Below are positions 56,301 to 64,000 of a stretch of 64,000 nucleotides of DNA, piece after piece. This DNA is from JAAOII01 sp965207945 (GTDB lineage Bacteria; Pseudomonadota; Gammaproteobacteria; CBDBNL01; JAAOII01), in contig OZ242303.1 of assembly GCA_965207945.1 (NCBI GenBank), positions 1,612,001 through 1,676,000 on the forward strand, read 5' to 3'. The notes beneath the pieces are model-generated. The model saw only the letters and a program-made list of their open reading frames with translations. It searched no databases and was not told the origin of the DNA. How positions within the stretch are numbered: position 1 is the first letter of the stretch; every line of letters begins with the position of its first letter. The position numbers were made by a program, and so were the translations under genes.

Positions 56301-59069
56301 CGGCGCGGCAATCTTGACGACAAAAGTAACGTTCTTGCCTCCTGTTGTGTCAGGCAGATTAATCTGCGGACTGTCATAAGATATCAGAGTTAAAAATGGA
56401 GAATTAGGGTCAGTGGGATAAGACGCGGCTATTGTAATGTTTTCTTGGTTTTGTGGATTGGCAAAATCTTCATCCTCCACTACAATGCTAAAAACTGCCG
56501 CTACATCTTGTGTCAATATAAAGGAATTACCATCAGGCGTGCTACTAATTCCAGTGCCAGGTAATATTTCAATAATACGCGGTTGCTCCTCAACATTAAT
56601 AATCTGTAAAGTAAATGGATAGTTAATTCCAACTTCTCCAGTAGGACTGGAAATATTTAAGCTAAGCTCGTAAGTCCCGATATGCTCATCATCAATTTTC
56701 TGGGAGTCAATTAAGTCGCTTCCAACATTAATCGTTAATATTCTTTCATCAGGCGATGATGGTTTTGTTCTAACAACCCAGCTTATAATTTGTAAATCTA
56801 CAGAATCGCCTGTTATGTTAGATACAATCAACGGAGAGCGAACTAAATCCTCATCAGAGATAGTAACCTCAATTTGCCCGCTTTGACCCTCACTGATTGT
56901 GAAGGTATCGGGGATACCATCCATACTGTCCAGCTTATTGATCTCTACACTAGTTCCTAAATAGATGGCGCTGCTTGCATCATCAGTATTTTTGACTTTC
57001 AAAGTAATATTTCTCCTGTCCTCTACCCCACCAAATTCATCATAAACTAAGAAACTAAACGGATATTCGCCTATATCAGTATCTTGCATAAGCCCAGAGG
57101 CAATATGAACTATAAACTCCACTTGATTATTTGTAGCATTGGGCTGGGATAATTTATCCCTTTCAATAGATATAACTCCAGATGGCAGATTGACGCCAGT
57201 AATATTCAAACCAATAATATCTCCATGTTGTATATCCACATCTCTAACTGCCACCCTAATAATTCCATCTTCGCCTCCTTCAAATACTTCAAAAATATTT
57301 TCACTGCTCGAGATAACTCCACCTGAAGGAGTCAGAGCGTATATCTCTGGCTCATCATTGACATTCTCTATTATGATCTTTATTGGGGCTAGCGCAGTAT
57401 TTCCACTAAGGTCAGCAACAGAAAAAGTAATGCTGTGGTTTCCTACCAGTTCATAGGTTGAAGCGGCAAACTGAGTTTTAAAGGTGACATGGGTATTTTT
57501 TGGTGCGTTAGAACGGTTAATCTCCGATTGTTCAATAGTTATAAAATCTTTAGGCAACGTGGACTCCGTAATGGTAAGTTTTATACTCTCTTGGTTTTGT
57601 GGATTGGCAAAATCTTCATCCTCCACTACAATACTAAAAACTGCCGCTACATCTTGTGTCAATATAAAGGAATTACCATCAGGCGTGCTACTAATTCCAG
57701 TGCCAGGTAATATTTCAATAATTCGTGGTTGCTCCTCAACATTAATAATCTGTAAAGTAAATGGATAGTTAATTCCAACTTCTCCAGTAGGGCTGGAAAT
57801 ATTTAAGCTAAGCTCGTAAGTCCCGATATGCTCATCATCAATTTTATGGGAGTCAATTAAGTCGCTTCCGACATCAATTGTTAATATTCTTTCATCAGGC
57901 GATGATGGTTTTGTTCTAACAACCCAGCTTATAATTTGTAAATCTATAGAATCGCCTGTTATGTTAGATACAATCAACGGAGAGCGAACTAAATCCTCAT
58001 CAGAGATAGTAACCTCAATTTGCCCGCTTTGACCCTCACTGATTGTGAAGGTATCGGGGATACCATCCATGCTGTCCAGCTTATTGATCTCTACACTAGT
58101 TCCTAAATAGGTGGCGCTGCTTGCATCATCAGTGTTTTTGACTTTCAAAGTAATATTTCTCCTGTCCTCTACCCCACCAAATTCATCATAAACTAAGAAA
58201 CTAAACGGATATTCGCCTATATCAGTATCTTGCATAAGCCCAGAGGCAATATGAACTATAAACTCCACTTGATTATTTCTAGCATCGGGCTGGGATAATT
58301 TATCCCTTTCAATAGATATAACTCCAGCTGGCAGATTGACGCCGGTAATATTCAAACCAATAATATCTCCATGTTGTATATCCACATCTCTAACTGCCAC
58401 CCTAATAATTCCATCTTCGCCGCCTTCAAATACCTCAAAAATATTTTCACTGCTTGAGATAACTCCGCCTGAAGGAGTCAGGACGGATATCTCTGGCTCA
58501 TCGTTGACATTCTCTATCACAACTACTACCTTAAAAAGGTCAGTAGAACCTTTCAATCCATGGGCATCAATAGGGATAACTGAAATCTCATGTTCTCCAA
58601 CCACTCTATCATCTAACAAAGGATTCTCTCCTAATGTAAAGTTAAAGATTTCATACCCTTCAGCGTATGTGTAGTTTTCAAGCGCGGATGGAACGCTATC
58701 GGAAGCCATCTTAATCGCCGAAGAAACATAGTCATTTAAACTATCTGCAACATTTGCATTTAGCTTAATAGGTCTACTATTGATGGCAACATTAGTAGAT
58801 TCTCCAGATAATATATCGGCATCATAGACAATAGCATAGAAAGTTTGCTTGCCTCCTTCGCTAATTTTGATGGGTTGGTTAATGCCTGTATCTTCGTTAA
58901 GGTAGAATACACCGCCACTGTATAAAGCCGTAAGCTTGGGTGCCGAACATATCTGTATATCATCAGCGCATGTAAGGGCAGGAGAAGGATAACCACCTCC
59001 CTTATTACCTGATTCAGCACATCCTATTGCCATTAAAGATAAACAAATAACAAAAAAATTACTCTTCAT
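53313..59069 (-). CDS. Giant lipoprotein, family 2, with possible phase-variable start
   Basis: The open frame from ATG 59069 gives 1918 residues: MKSNFFVICLSLMAIGC with lipobox MAIGC, about twelve to fourteen cadherin-like domains (NVNDEPEIS, VEEQPRIIEILPG), a Ca-loop DKDGVRDPYDGDP, the DPYLIYNVYQLQAIAGVDHQ block, GLUG-type units, and the C-terminus EEQRCYIEPEYTHPTHCP. The natural start by homology is ATG 59103 (M-V-F-M-K, with GGGAGA 4 nt upstream), but a run of nine A at 59091-59083 shifts it to a TAG after ten codons. With eight A it would read through into this frame. In the present state, re-initiation at 59069, 1 nt after the TAG, may allow some translation. Confidence 0.83.
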   Translation of the reverse strand: MKSNFFVICLSLMAIGCAESGNKGGGYPSPALTCADDIQICSAPKLTALYSGGVFYLNEDTGINQPIKISEGGKQTFYAIVYDADILSGESTNVAINSRPIKLNANVADSLNDYVSSAIKMASDSVPSALENYTYAEGYEIFNFTLGENPLLDDRVVGEHEISVIPIDAHGLKGSTDLFKVVVVIENVNDEPEISVLTPSGGVISSSENIFEVFEGGEDGIIRVAVRDVDIQHGDIIGLNITGVNLPAGVISIERDKLSQPDARNNQVEFIVHIASGLMQDTDIGEYPFSFLVYDEFGGVEDRRNITLKVKNTDDASSATYLGTSVEINKLDSMDGIPDTFTISEGQSGQIEVTISDEDLVRSPLIVSNITGDSIDLQIISWVVRTKPSSPDERILTIDVGSDLIDSHKIDDEHIGTYELSLNISSPTGEVGINYPFTLQIINVEEQPRIIEILPGTGISSTPDGNSFILTQDVAAVFSIVVEDEDFANPQNQESIKLTITESTLPKDFITIEQSEINRSNAPKNTHVTFKTQFAASTYELVGNHSITFSVADLSGNTALAPIKIIIENVNDEPEIYALTPSGGVISSSENIFEVFEGGEDGIIRVAVRDVDIQHGDIIGLNITGVNLPSGVISIERDKLSQPNATNNQVEFIVHIASGLMQDTDIGEYPFSFLVYDEFGGVEDRRNITLKVKNTDDASSAIYLGTSVEINKLDSMDGIPDTFTISEGQSGQIEVTISDEDLVRSPLIVSNITGDSVDLQIISWVVRTKPSSPDERILTINVGSDLIDSQKIDDEHIGTYELSLNISSPTGEVGINYPFTLQIINVEEQPRIIEILPGTGISSTPDGNSFILTQDVAAVFSIVVEDEDFANPQNQENITIAASYPTDPNSPFLTLISYDSPQINLPDTTGGKNVTFVVKIAAPPNNFVGENTLSITAIDSSAQSVSLNMNLNILNVNDAPSIVDITSSGSVRRRDIGHFIVAEGASPNGRINVIVEDIDFISQDSISLTVASATLDTRFISVAKAHIDESDADSNHQVTFNIDIPSELLDDAEVRTHILEINATDVEGESVMRQVNLVVENTNDAPKIISITPEGGIRKAFLGGIDEQYLYRLDEGSSGLFNIKIADEDLIHSDGNITVRFANPLSSELLSLDKQFFSSADMLDDGTFNLTIRLGADADFDDRHVGQYTLNLSIFDGVGAEFSREKSRIRLEIVNVPERPFFTQDSHDIAVFEQSGAIKLPVGTVVATIGEEYCSGKVSPFGCSFALPVLRAADDPDAGDAARLSYLAESIGSEYFYIDGLQIKNLVPLNVGDEFSFRIIAQDNAGNQAAEKPLVKVWVRSSNNLNKDFDKDGVRDPYDGDPANSAIKAMGKGTRDDPYLIYNVYQLQAIAGVDHQGNGLGVSEFTGNSYLYGDDVEGQLSSHYRLANDVRASSTSIWNSGSGFMSIGVGNCNSDDKQCDATTAARRISAITARFSGTFDGANFEISGLTIKKQSSYIGLFGAAGDGSVIANVTLTSAEIINTATRSAQTGGIKFSYGGLLVGQMLGGTIDNVRVNGTLTGVGFGYGGVVGSIDRSNNPSRPGIIKNSMADVDVTANGVGFGGLVGSLGTNSFIHASNAKGDVRSVVNNESKLITKEVGGLVGISYGNIFASYASGYVRGFASVGGLVGSSQNGATTASFAAGDVEGVRYVGGLLGIVSGGTHKHLYYSGQLIRSLYIPSSSEYVGGIAGDIIGSPTIHSAINMRSTNPNTLYREGGLIFGRIDLRVVTNRPQIYYTYTIWAPNGYLGYLLHEDDASGAAPLSVLGGRYWTVRLVLEEQLRNCRIGGKSYDDTPGCDSIFPNNFWGEKVVSSIGSSFTVSWLFNKVAYPTFRVQPVLSLNNDGTPKQKGSSILPSHEEQRCYIEPEYTHPTHCPTTPR
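56443..57375 (-). repeat. Intragenic direct repeat, copy 1 (period 1146 bp)
   Basis: Near-identical to 57589-58521. For example CATCAGGCGT lies at 56531 and 57677, exactly 1146 bp (382 codons) apart. It encodes about three cadherin-like domains. Confidence 0.9.
57589..58521 (-). repeat. Intragenic direct repeat, copy 2 (period 1146 bp)
   Basis: Second copy of the 933-bp segment. The 213 bp between the copies belong to a diverged domain, so the repeat is of a block of domains and keeps frame. Confidence 0.9.
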
Positions 59070-59082
59070 TCTACTCTTTATA

Positions 59083-59091
59083 TTTTTTTTT
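59083..59091 (-). other. Nine-A homopolymer at the start of a lipoprotein gene
   Basis: Nine T on the plus strand (nine A on the coding strand) directly follow ATG 59094. The tract places the upstream starts (59103, 59094) one base out of frame with the lipoprotein. Confidence 0.85.
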
Positions 59092-59155
59092 CATAAATAC
59101 CATAGTATCTCCCTATCAATTAACTACTGAATAAAAGCTCCCCCTTTACGGTAAC

Positions 59156-59194
59156 TAATCGTGAGTATACCGAATATGTTATTCTAATTTAGCG
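59156..59194. repeat. R2 repeat, degenerate copy
   Basis: TAATCGTGAGTATACCGAAT then TGTTATTCTAATTTAGCGA. The palindrome core has decayed but the part around the stop codon at 59189 is conserved. Confidence 0.7.
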
Positions 59195-62100
59195 AAGAGT
59201 TGTCGGGCAGTAAGTGGGGTGTGTATATTGCGGTTCAATATAACATCTTTGCTCTTCATGCGAGGGAAGAATAGAAGATCCTTTATGTGATGTGCCATCC
59301 CCATACCAATATTCAATTGGTTGAACTCTAAGAGTAGGAAAATCTCCTTTACGAAAGGCCCAGTTCAAAGCAAAATATGAACCCGACGATAATGCGATGT
59401 TTTCCCCCCAATTACCAGCTGGAAATATAGCACGACAGCCCGAAGTATCACCAGGAGACGTCCTGTCTATGCCACAATCCTTAAGTTGTCTTTCTAATAA
59501 TTTTCTAATAGTCCAATACCTTCCACCAAGATAACTAAGCGGCGCAGAAGTTGATGGATATGGATTATTGGTATGTAAAAGATAACCCAGATAACGATTA
59601 GGCGAATCAATTGTATGAGCTGCATCAATTGTATAGGCATCATAAATTTGTGGTCTGGTCGTAGGTCTTCTCATATCAATTCTACCAAATATTAACCCTC
59701 CCTTCCAAACTTCTTCATTAGGATAGCTGGAACGCATATTAATAACAGTATGAATGGTTGGGCTTCTTTCTATCTTACCTACTATGCCGCCTATAGAGTC
59801 AGATAGTTCCGAAATATAAGAAGAACGAACAAGCTGGCCGCCATAATACAAGTACCTGTGCGTGCCTCCTAACACTGCCCCAAATAATCCACCAACGTTT
59901 TTAACTCCTTCAACATCACCAGCAGCGAAGCTCGCAGTTGTTGTGCCTTGTTGCACTATGCCGACCAATCCACCCGTATAATGAAAGCCGCGCACATCGC
60001 CCAAAGCATAAGAAGCAAATATATTACCATAAGATACTCCAACTAATCCGCCTGTCTCAGAAGCAAATATATCCCCAAAAGAGAATCCAATTAATCGACC
60101 TGCCTCATTGGTGATAAGTCCCGCGTTATTATTTACAACGGACCTTACATCCCCTTTGGCATTAGATGTACGTATAAAAGAGTTACTACCCAAGAAACCC
60201 ACCAATCCACCAAATTTAATGCCATTGGCAGTAATGTCAACGTCCGCCATAGAATTTCTTATTATGCCAGGTATTGTTTTATTCGCCGATGGACGAAGTG
60301 ACCCCACCACACCTCCATATCCAGAACCAACTCCAGTTAACGTTCCAGCGACACGAATATTATCTATGGTGCCGCCTAACATTTGTCCCACTAATACCCC
60401 TCCATGGCTGAATTTGACCGCATGGCTTGGATTTGAGCGAGTGGCGGGATTTATAATATCTGCTGAAGTTAAGGTTAAATTAGTAATAACACTGCCGTCT
60501 CCTGCTGCGCCGAATAGTCCAATATAGCTTGACTGCCTGTTGATAGTTAAGCCACTGATTTTAAAATTAGCTCCGTCAAATGTTCCACTAAAGTACGCAT
60601 TGACTGCTGATATTCTGCGAGCTAACGTAGCGGCATCACATTGCCTTTCGACTAAATTACAATCATCTACCCCTATAGGTGTAAATCCATTGCCACTATT
60701 CCAAAGTACGGTGCTGAAAGCATCCACATCATTTGCCAAACGATAATGACTGCTGAGCTGCCCCTCTATTTCATCCCCATACAAATAAGAATTTCCTGTA
60801 AACTCGGATACTTTTAAACCATCCCCTTTATGATCAACTCCAGCTATTGCCTGTAGTTGATAAATATTATGGATAAGATAAGGGTCATCGTGTGTTCCTC
60901 TGCCTATGGTTTGCATAGTAGGGTCGGTGGGAGCCCCATCATAAGGGTCGCGAACTCCATCATTATCATAATCTTGATTGGGATCACTTGTTCTTCTAAT
61001 CCACACATTAACAAGCGGTTTCTTAACCGCCGTCCTACCACCAGAATCTTGGGCAATAAGACGAAAAGAAAGCTTATGACCAGGATACAAAGGATAGAGA
61101 GTTTTAATTTGCAAACCGTCTATATAAAAAGATTCTACGTCAATAGATTCAATTGAATATCTTACCGTATCGCCAGCATCTGGGTCGCTTGCTGCTCTGA
61201 GAATAGGCAAAGAAAACCCGCAGCCAAAATTTGAATATATTCCTGAACAGTATTCTTCCCCGATAGTCGCTACAACTGTTCCAGCTGGCAATCTGCCTGC
61301 ATAAGATTGTTCAAATATAGCTATATCATGGCTATCCTGTGTGAAAACGGGACGTTCAGCGACATTAGTAATTTCAAAAACTATTCTTGATTTTGACGCA
61401 CTAATTCTGCTGCCAGTGCTATCTGATATTGATAAACTTAGTATGTATTGGCCTACATGTCCATCATCAAAGTCAGCGTCTTCCCCCAGCCGTATGACAA
61501 GATCAACCTTCCCTCCATCAAACGCATCCGCAGAACTAAAAGACATTTTGTTAAATGACAATAATTCATCAGAAAATGGATTATTAAATCCGATTGTTAT
61601 ACTCTCGTGTGAATGAATTAAATCTTCATCCTCAATCGTAATATAAAATGCTCCACTATTACCCTCCTTCATCTTATATAAATACTTGCCACCTATACCA
61701 GATGGAAAGTAGGGGCTTAGACCCCATAGAGGTGGCGTCTTAAGGATTCTTCCACTACTATAAAATGAAACAACCCTAGGAGCGTCATTAACATTCTCAA
61801 CAACTAAATCAACTTGGCGCGTAACGATCACTCCCTCAGCATCTGTTGCGTTTATTTTCAAGGCATGAGTTCCCACCTCGGCATCATTCAACAACTCGGA
61901 TTGAATATCTATATTAAATGTTACTTGGTGGTTAGAGTCCGCATCTGATTCATCTATATGTGCTTTGGCGACGGATATAAACTTAGCATCAAGAGTAGCG
62001 CTGGCAACAGTCAAACTAATACTATCCTGCGATATAAAATCTATATCTTCAACTATGACGTTAATCCTACCATTAGGACTTGCTTCCTCAGCAACAATGA

Positions 62101-64000
62101 AATGCCCATCACTACGCCTAACAGAACCCGAACTTGTTATATTAACAATCCTCGGAGCATCATTGACATTGAGAATATTGAGATTCACATTTAAAGAGGC
62201 ATTCTGGGCTGAAGAATCAATAGCAGTTATGGATAGAATATTCTCGCCCACAAAATCATTTGATGGCGCGGCAATATTGACTACAAAGGTGGCGCGTTTG
62301 CCCTCTGCTGTGTCAGGCAGATTAATATGCGGACTATCATAAGATAGCAAAGTTAAAAATGGATGATTCTCGATGAACGGATGAGAGACAGCTATTGTAA
62401 TATTTTCTTGGTTTTGTGGATAAGCAAAATCTTCATCTTCCACCACAATGCTAAAAACTGCCGCTACATCTTGTGTCAATATAAAGGAATTAGTATCAGT
62501 CGCGCTAATAGCTCCAGAGACAGGCAATATTTCAATAATGCGCGGTTGCTCTTCAACATTAATAATCTGTAAAGTAAATGGATAGCTTATTTCAACTTCT
62601 CCAGTAGAACCTGAAATATTTAAGTTAAGCTCATAAGTCCCGATATGCTCATCATCAATCTGCTGGGAGTCAATTAAGTCGCTTCCGATATTAATCGTTA
62701 ATATCCTTTCATCAGGCGATGATGGTTTTGTTCTAATAGCCGTGCTTATAATTTGCGAATCTACAGAATCGCCTGTTATGTTAGACACAATAAGTGGCAT
62801 GCGAGCTAAATCTTCATCAGAAAGCGTGAACTCAATTTCTCCACTTTGTCCTTCATAAATTGTAAATAGGTCGCGTTCGTTGCTCGGCGCCTGACTAATC
62901 CTCGTCAAATTACCCGTCCAGCCGACATTAGAAATAGCGGTTAAGTCATTGGTATCTTCAACTATAACAATGAGGTCGCGTGTAGCAGATTCGCCAAAGC
63001 TGTCATAAACCGACAACTGAAAATGATGCTCACCTATATCAGTGTCCTGCAGAAGGTCAGAAGCAATATGGATTGTAAACTCTACCTGATTGGGTGCTGC
63101 TATATTTGATTCAACTGAAAAATATTTACCAATAAATGCAGAGTCCCCTAATAGAACATTATTGCTTATGTCTAAGCTGACTATGTCTCCATGCTGTATA
63201 TCAGGATCGTTAACCGTTATTTTAATAGTTCCATTAATGCCGCCCTCGGACACTATAAAAGTATTCTTCTCTACAGGCAGAGCCGCCCTGCCAACTCCGC
63301 CTGAAGAAGTCAGGGCAGATATTACGGGCGCGTCATTAGAATTATTAACTTTGAGAATAAAAGAATAATTGGCGCTTACAGTCCTAGCAGCATCCGCTAC
63401 TTGCAGATTCAAGTTATAACTTCCAACATCCGCATCATCAATTGGACTGCCGTTCTTTCCGACATTAATGAATAATATATGCTCCTCAGCAGAAGACAAG
63501 GATTCAACTTTAGTTATGTTTAATAATCCTGCCCTAATAGAGTCGCCAGTTATTGTATATTCAAGCTGCAAAGCGCTGGGTAAATCCTCATCAGAGATAG
63601 CAACCTCAATTCTCCCGCTTTGACCCTCACTGATTGCAAATGTATCTGGGATACCATCCACGCCTCCTAGTTTATTAACCTCTCCACTAACTCTTAAATA
63701 ATTAGCGCTGCTTGCATCATCGGTGTTTTTAACTTTTAGAGTAATAGTTCTCCTATCCTCTGCCTTGCCAAGTTTATCATAAACTAAGAAGTCCAATGGA
63801 TACTCGCCTATATCAGTGTCCTGCAGAAGGTCAGAGGCAATATGGACTATAAACTCCACTTGATTATTTATAGCAGTGGACTGGGACAGTTTATTATTTT
63901 CAATAGATATAACCCCAGCTGGCAGATTAGCGCTGGTAATATTCAAAGTAATAATATCTCCATGTTGTATATCCGCATCATCAACAATTACTCTAATAAT
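59189..64000 (-). CDS. Giant lipoprotein, family 2, N-terminus beyond the window
   Basis: The frame is open through base 64000; the apparent start at 63946 is a TTG codon inside a domain (IIRVIVDDADIQHGDI continues upstream of it). The visible 1603 residues contain about ten cadherin-like domains with the EGQSGRIEVAISDEDL, VSEGG and NVNDAPRIV motifs, a Ca-loop DYDNDGVRDPYDGAP, the DPYLIHNIYQLQAIAGVDHK block, GLUG-type units and the C-terminus EEQRCYIEPQYTHPTYCPTTLR. Here one GLUG unit is repeated (GRLIGFSFGDIFASETGGLVG), an internal change not seen in paralogues. Lipobox and start are outside the window; family membership predicts them. Confidence 0.85.
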   Translation of the reverse strand: MIRVIVDDADIQHGDIITLNITSANLPAGVISIENNKLSQSTAINNQVEFIVHIASDLLQDTDIGEYPLDFLVYDKLGKAEDRRTITLKVKNTDDASSANYLRVSGEVNKLGGVDGIPDTFAISEGQSGRIEVAISDEDLPSALQLEYTITGDSIRAGLLNITKVESLSSAEEHILFINVGKNGSPIDDADVGSYNLNLQVADAARTVSANYSFILKVNNSNDAPVISALTSSGGVGRAALPVEKNTFIVSEGGINGTIKITVNDPDIQHGDIVSLDISNNVLLGDSAFIGKYFSVESNIAAPNQVEFTIHIASDLLQDTDIGEHHFQLSVYDSFGESATRDLIVIVEDTNDLTAISNVGWTGNLTRISQAPSNERDLFTIYEGQSGEIEFTLSDEDLARMPLIVSNITGDSVDSQIISTAIRTKPSSPDERILTINIGSDLIDSQQIDDEHIGTYELNLNISGSTGEVEISYPFTLQIINVEEQPRIIEILPVSGAISATDTNSFILTQDVAAVFSIVVEDEDFAYPQNQENITIAVSHPFIENHPFLTLLSYDSPHINLPDTAEGKRATFVVNIAAPSNDFVGENILSITAIDSSAQNASLNVNLNILNVNDAPRIVNITSSGSVRRSDGHFIVAEEASPNGRINVIVEDIDFISQDSISLTVASATLDAKFISVAKAHIDESDADSNHQVTFNIDIQSELLNDAEVGTHALKINATDAEGVIVTRQVDLVVENVNDAPRVVSFYSSGRILKTPPLWGLSPYFPSGIGGKYLYKMKEGNSGAFYITIEDEDLIHSHESITIGFNNPFSDELLSFNKMSFSSADAFDGGKVDLVIRLGEDADFDDGHVGQYILSLSISDSTGSRISASKSRIVFEITNVAERPVFTQDSHDIAIFEQSYAGRLPAGTVVATIGEEYCSGIYSNFGCGFSLPILRAASDPDAGDTVRYSIESIDVESFYIDGLQIKTLYPLYPGHKLSFRLIAQDSGGRTAVKKPLVNVWIRRTSDPNQDYDNDGVRDPYDGAPTDPTMQTIGRGTHDDPYLIHNIYQLQAIAGVDHKGDGLKVSEFTGNSYLYGDEIEGQLSSHYRLANDVDAFSTVLWNSGNGFTPIGVDDCNLVERQCDAATLARRISAVNAYFSGTFDGANFKISGLTINRQSSYIGLFGAAGDGSVITNLTLTSADIINPATRSNPSHAVKFSHGGVLVGQMLGGTIDNIRVAGTLTGVGSGYGGVVGSLRPSANKTIPGIIRNSMADVDITANGIKFGGLVGFLGSNSFIRTSNAKGDVRSVVNNNAGLITNEAGRLIGFSFGDIFASETGGLVGVSYGNIFASYALGDVRGFHYTGGLVGIVQQGTTTASFAAGDVEGVKNVGGLFGAVLGGTHRYLYYGGQLVRSSYISELSDSIGGIVGKIERSPTIHTVINMRSSYPNEEVWKGGLIFGRIDMRRPTTRPQIYDAYTIDAAHTIDSPNRYLGYLLHTNNPYPSTSAPLSYLGGRYWTIRKLLERQLKDCGIDRTSPGDTSGCRAIFPAGNWGENIALSSGSYFALNWAFRKGDFPTLRVQPIEYWYGDGTSHKGSSILPSHEEQRCYIEPQYTHPTYCPTTLR

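Noticed and set aside
63944..63946. Start codon of the last lipoprotein gene at 63946
   Set aside because: The codon is TTG within a continuing cadherin-like domain, and the frame remains open to the window edge.

Overview
The window is AT-rich by eye and fully bacterial. The adjacent dnaB-alr pair, a tpx like that of E. coli, hinT, a full polyamine ABC transporter of PotFGHI type and lipobox lipoproteins all suggest a Gram-negative gammaproteobacterium. The lineage cannot be named from sequence alone. Many genes lack a Shine-Dalgarno sequence, and several have a -10 box so close to the ATG that leaderless mRNAs are likely.

Layout. (1) 1-2184: the 3' part of a surface or secreted protein made of seven PPC-like beta-sandwich repeats; it is cut by the left edge. 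(2) 2265-8618: housekeeping genes dnaB, alr, tpx (-), trpG/pabA (-), tRNA-Met, hinT, comF and a periplasmic SGNH esterase. A striking array of eleven 11-bp units lies between comF and the esterase. (3) 8669-20576: a polyamine uptake and catabolism region. The plus-strand arm holds a gamma-glutamylpolyamine synthetase, a PuuB-like FAD oxidase and PotF-PotG-PotH-PotI. The minus-strand arm, which converges on it, holds a quinone oxidoreductase, an aldehyde dehydrogenase, a putrescine-type aminotransferase and an agmatinase/ureohydrolase. Together they would import putrescine or spermidine, make putrescine from agmatine, and oxidise it by glutamylation or by direct transamination. (4) 20601-24852: a tandemly duplicated two-gene cassette, a SAMHD1/YwfO-like HD phosphohydrolase followed by a small YwgA/Panacea-like protein. 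One copy of the HD gene is broken by a 242-bp deletion between 8-bp direct repeats. (5) 24841-25142: a patch of REP-like palindromes and tandem repeats. (6) 25154-64000: about 39 kb, all on the minus strand, with seven giant lipoprotein genes in two paralogous families. Family 1 (three genes) has FN3-like domains, Ca-binding Asp-rich loops and GLUG repeats. Family 2 (four genes, the last cut by the right edge) has cadherin-like domains ending in an NVNDAP-type motif, one Ca-loop segment, GLUG repeats and a conserved Cys-containing C-terminus.

The lipoprotein array is the most unusual part. It is full of in-frame tandem repeats, near-identical intragenic duplications and shared intergenic palindromes. 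Two family 1 genes share one promoter that places transcription start at the ATG. One family 2 gene has a nine-A tract that throws its natural start out of frame, as expected for a phase-variable gene. The HD/YwgA-like cassette is a second candidate for an uncharacterised, possibly defensive, system.
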